Assembly (NCBI GenBank): GCA_031553835.1
Contig: JAVBKX010000014.1
Coordinates: 1-64,000 of the forward strand
Reading direction: 5' to 3'
Length of the DNA stretch: 64,000 nt
DNA from: JAVBKX01 sp031553835
Lineage (GTDB): Bacteria; Bacteroidota; Bacteroidia; Bacteroidales; Azobacteroidaceae
The notes under the pieces are model-generated. The model had not been told where the DNA came from. It worked only from the letters and a program-made list of their open reading frames with translations, and searched no databases. A program made the position numbers and the translations under genes. Positions 61,232 to 64,000 of the stretch are shown in pieces. How positions within the stretch are numbered: position 1 is the first letter of the stretch; the number at the start of each line of letters is the position of its first letter.

Positions 61232-64000
61232 TCAAGGCATACTATTCCGGTATTCTTTGGGTGTTTTGTGGTACATTTTTGCAAATTCCCTGTAAAAATA
61301 CGTTTTATTGTTGAATCCGCAGTTGTACATAATTTCCTGCACAGTCTTGTTGGTGGTTCGTAATAATTTTTCCGCCTGTTTGAGCCGGATTTGCCGGATA
61401 AATTCGGTGGGAGTTTGTCCGCTTATGGCTTTCAGCTTCCGGTAGAGTTGTATTTTGCTCATGCGAATGTCGGCAGCCAACATGTCGAGGGACAATTTTT
61501 CTTTTTCCAGATTTTCAAAAATGATTTTAGTTAAATTCAGGATAAATTCTTTTTCTTCACGATGTACTAATTTACCGTCCAGGGGTTCGATTCCCGCAAA
61601 AGGAGAATCGTAATAGTTTTTAAGTTTTTTCCTTGTCCGCAAAATATTATCAATAGCAGCTTCCAGATGTTTGGTTTGAAACGGCTTGCTCAAAAAAGCA
61701 TCTACGCCTTCACGTATTCCTGTCAATTGCAATTCTTCCGAAGATTCGGAGGATAAAAATATTACAGGAATAAAGGATGTCATTTCCTGTTCTTTCAATT
61801 TGCGGACAAATTCGATGCCATCCATTCCGGGCATATAAATATCGGTAACGATGATATCGGGAATTTCGCCTTTCATGCAATCCAGGGCTTCGATGCCATT
61901 CGCCGCCTCAGAGATAGCATATTCTTCTTTCATCGTATCATGCAACAAATCTCGGATATCTTTGTCGTCCTCTACAATCAACACCTTTATTTTTTCGCCG
62001 GGAATTCCGCTCTTGTCGGGTAGCAACAGCGAGATGGGAGCAATGGATAGATCCGATACTTTCTTTTCCGGAATTTTCATTTCAGGAAGTTCAACGATAA
62101 ATGAAGTATAATTGACAGCATCACTTTTCACCCGGATGGAACCCTGCAACAAAGTAGCTAAACTTTTGCAAAGAGCCAGACCGATACCTGTGCTGACAAA
62201 TCCTTTGGACAGTTGATTTTCAAAGCGATCCAGCATTTTGAAACGATTAAAAATCATCTTTTGATCTTCGGGCTTGATTCCTATACCTGTGTTAGTCACT
62301 ATCAGCTGCAGGAAACGTTCTTTACGTCCGACCTGAATGGTAATATCTTTATCTTCCGGCGTATATTTGAATGCATTGGAAAGCAGATTGAACAAGATTT
62401 TTTCAAAACTGCTGCGGTCGGTTGCCCAGGAAGAGATCTCCGGTTGAATCAGAACATCAATGTGGATATTTTTCTGCTCTGCAATATCGGTAAAATGATC
62501 CATTGTATAACGCACAAATTCCTGAATATCAATCGTCTCTATGACTACGTCCAAATGACCGGTCTCCACTTTCCTGAAATCCATCAATTGTTGAATCAGT
62601 CCTTGCATCCGTTCGGCATTAGAATAAATAATATGGGTATATTTCCGGACCAAAAAATTGTCGCTGATTTTAAGCAACTGCTCACAAGGTCCGTAAATCA
62701 AAGTCAGCGAGTTACAAAATTCGTGTGCAATGTTGGTAAAAAAACGTAATTTCGCCTGGTGAATTTCCTCGATTTGCTTCTTTTCCAATTGTTGCAATTG
62801 TAAATCTTGTTTGGATTTAATGCGTTGTTTGGCCACCCGGTAAATAATATACAAAATCAATAATCCAAACAATGCATAAACGATATTCGCCCAGGAACTT
62901 CTCCAGTAAGGAGGAAGTATTTTGAGAGGGATCGTATATTCTGCAGAACTCCAACTTTTATCAGCGTTGCTCCATTTCACTTTCAGCACATAACTTCCTG
63001 CAGGCAGGTTACTAAACACAATGGTACCGGAAGTACCCAGCATCACCCATTCGTTTTGGTAATTTTCCAGTTTATAGGCCAATTCGCATTTAGAAGCAGC
63101 CAGGTAATCCAACGGAGTAAATTTGAAACTGAAAAATTTCTCATTGTATCCCATTTCCAGGTATGATTTCCCATGCGATGTATGCATGTAGTCATTCAGC
63201 AAAACTTCCTGGTTATTGACCGAAAAAGCCGAAAGGTACAAGGAAGGCATATAGTCGGCATCAGTGATTTTGGAAGGATTGAATTTACTGTAACCGTTGA
63301 TTCCGCCAAAATAAAAATTACCGGAATGTTGACCACAATAATATGCTCCATCCGAAAATTCATTATCCTGCAAGCCATCGCTTGCAAAATAGGCGACGAT
63401 TTTTCCGGAAGACGGGGTAATTTTAGCAATTCCTTTATTGGTACTAATCCACACATTTTTATTTGAATCTTCCAAAATTCCATGAATCGTATTGTTAGGA
63501 ATCCCTTCACTTTCGGTATATCGTTCAAACACAGCATTTTTTGCTTTGATTTCGACCAGGCGATTTAATCCGATACTGGTTCCGACCCAAAGGGTTCCCT
63601 GTTTATCTTTATAAAGACACAGCACATCATCGCTGCTCAAAGACGATGAATTTTCGACTGAATGACGATAATGAGTAAATACTCCTTCGTTGATATTCAA
63701 CCTGTTCAATCCTCCTCCGCGGGTACCTATCCACAAATCAGAATCACCATCGGGAATAATGGAATATACAATATTATTATTGATATTACCTGAATTATTC
63801 TGATACACATATTGTTTGTATGATTTTAAAGTATAAGGGCTGGCGGATTTATCGACAATTAATCGGTATAATCCGTATCCGCTGGTTCCTACCCAAATTA
63901 CCGAATCGTTTTGAGGATAAATGGTGTAAATACATTTTGGATTAGCATTTTTATCTTTCCAACCGGCGGGTACTTTCAATAATTCTAACCGGTTACTTTT
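61232..64000 (-). CDS. hybrid two-component system sensor/regulator, 5'-truncated by window
   Basis: The frame is open to the window edge, so the N-terminus is outside. Visible ~920 aa: beta-propeller repeats (IWVGTSGYGLYRLIV, LWIGTRGGGLNRLN, LWVGTSIGLNRL), Y_Y_Y domain (YKLENYQNEWVMLG...GSYVLKVKWSNAD), membrane helix (about 372-390), HisKA with H419 in NIAHEFCNSLTLIYGPC, HATPase (LLSNAFKYTPED, NTGIGI, GFVSTGIGLALCKSLA), receiver with phospho-Asp in IIVTDIYMPGMDG (about 713) and AraC HTH at the end (IQLYRKLKAISGQTPTEFIR, IMYNCGFNNKTYFYREFAKM). Such sensors bind glycan fragments in the periplasm and switch on a PUL; its target probably lies beyond the window. The H-box reads CNSL where CTPL or RTPL is usual. 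Confidence 0.95.
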   Translation of the reverse strand, partial: KSNRLELLKVPAGWKDKNANPKCIYTIYPQNDSVIWVGTSGYGLYRLIVDKSASPYTLKSYKQYVYQNNSGNINNNIVYSIIPDGDSDLWIGTRGGGLNRLNINEGVFTHYRHSVENSSSLSSDDVLCLYKDKQGTLWVGTSIGLNRLVEIKAKNAVFERYTESEGIPNNTIHGILEDSNKNVWISTNKGIAKITPSSGKIVAYFASDGLQDNEFSDGAYYCGQHSGNFYFGGINGYSKFNPSKITDADYMPSLYLSAFSVNNQEVLLNDYMHTSHGKSYLEMGYNEKFFSFKFTPLDYLAASKCELAYKLENYQNEWVMLGTSGTIVFSNLPAGSYVLKVKWSNADKSWSSAEYTIPLKILPPYWRSSWANIVYALFGLLILYIIYRVAKQRIKSKQDLQLQQLEKKQIEEIHQAKLRFFTNIAHEFCNSLTLIYGPCEQLLKISDNFLVRKYTHIIYSNAERMQGLIQQLMDFRKVETGHLDVVIETIDIQEFVRYTMDHFTDIAEQKNIHIDVLIQPEISSWATDRSSFEKILFNLLSNAFKYTPEDKDITIQVGRKERFLQLIVTNTGIGIKPEDQKMIFNRFKMLDRFENQLSKGFVSTGIGLALCKSLATLLQGSIRVKSDAVNYTSFIVELPEMKIPEKKVSDLSIAPISLLLPDKSGIPGEKIKVLIVEDDKDIRDLLHDTMKEEYAISEAANGIEALDCMKGEIPDIIVTDIYMPGMDGIEFVRKLKEQEMTSFIPVIFLSSESSEELQLTGIREGVDAFLSKPFQTKHLEAAIDNILRTRKKLKNYYDSPFAGIEPLDGKLVHREEKEFILNLTKIIFENLEKEKLSLDMLAADIRMSKIQLYRKLKAISGQTPTEFIRQIRLKQAEKLLRTTNKTVQEIMYNCGFNNKTYFYREFAKMYHKTPKEYRNSMP

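Overview
The window comes from a Bacteroidota genome, most likely a Bacteroidales outside Bacteroidaceae. Evidence seen: two SusC-type and two SusD-type proteins, a hybrid two-component regulator, -7 boxes of the TAnnTTTG type, SPII lipoproteins, and four proteins ending in a type IX secretion (T9SS) C-terminal sorting domain. T9SS cargo argues against gut Bacteroides and fits Paludibacteraceae, Dysgonomonadaceae or similar; the exact family is not settled.

Layout. 1-1735: a GH108 muramidase bracketed by two dispersed palindromic repeats, then a small T9SS cargo gene with its own promoter. 1736-35351: a 33.6 kb run of minus-strand genes. The promoter-proximal block is a complete L-rhamnose operon in the order rhaB, rhaA, fucO, rhaT, GH106, rhaD, GH78, SGNH esterase, GH78 (broken). 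The distal block is SusD, DUF5004-like, DUF4961-like, SusC, SusD, SusC, a large multi-lectin T9SS protein, a second DUF4961-like protein and GH92. A divergent AraC regulator (35467) faces rhaB. Extracellular GH78/GH106 would release L-rhamnose, RhaT would import it, and RhaA/RhaB/RhaD would convert it to DHAP plus L-lactaldehyde, which FucO reduces to 1,2-propanediol.

36468-46519: a second minus-strand unit made of a radical-SAM activase, an atypical glycyl radical enzyme (GRE), a sugar MFS porter, GH51 arabinofuranosidase and, after a MITE-like element, GH127. A GntR/LacI-chimera regulator is divergent from it across three copies of ACTGGTATG. This GRE system is the best candidate here for undescribed biochemistry: it has a dehydratase-like Cys-Trp-Glu active site, a non-canonical Gly loop (RVWGWSG) and an activase without a ferredoxin insert, all tied to arabinoside hydrolysis.

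46537-64000: mostly housekeeping. Rpe, an ECF sigma factor with a 60-aa partner, a FadL-like porin, a Gly-Tyr/Trp-Pro-rich secreted protein, YgiQ, TrkH/TrkA, RlmH, a eukaryote-type glycogen branching enzyme, a YafQ-type toxin-antitoxin pair whose toxin carries an in-frame stop, CinA, a small OB-fold protein, a cupredoxin stub, and the 3' part of a hybrid two-component regulator running off the window edge.

Two genes (a GH78 and the YafQ toxin) are each broken by one in-frame TAA with the rest of the frame open. Four copies of a ~100-bp palindromic repeat are scattered in intergenic positions. No rRNA, tRNA, CRISPR array or transposase gene was seen.
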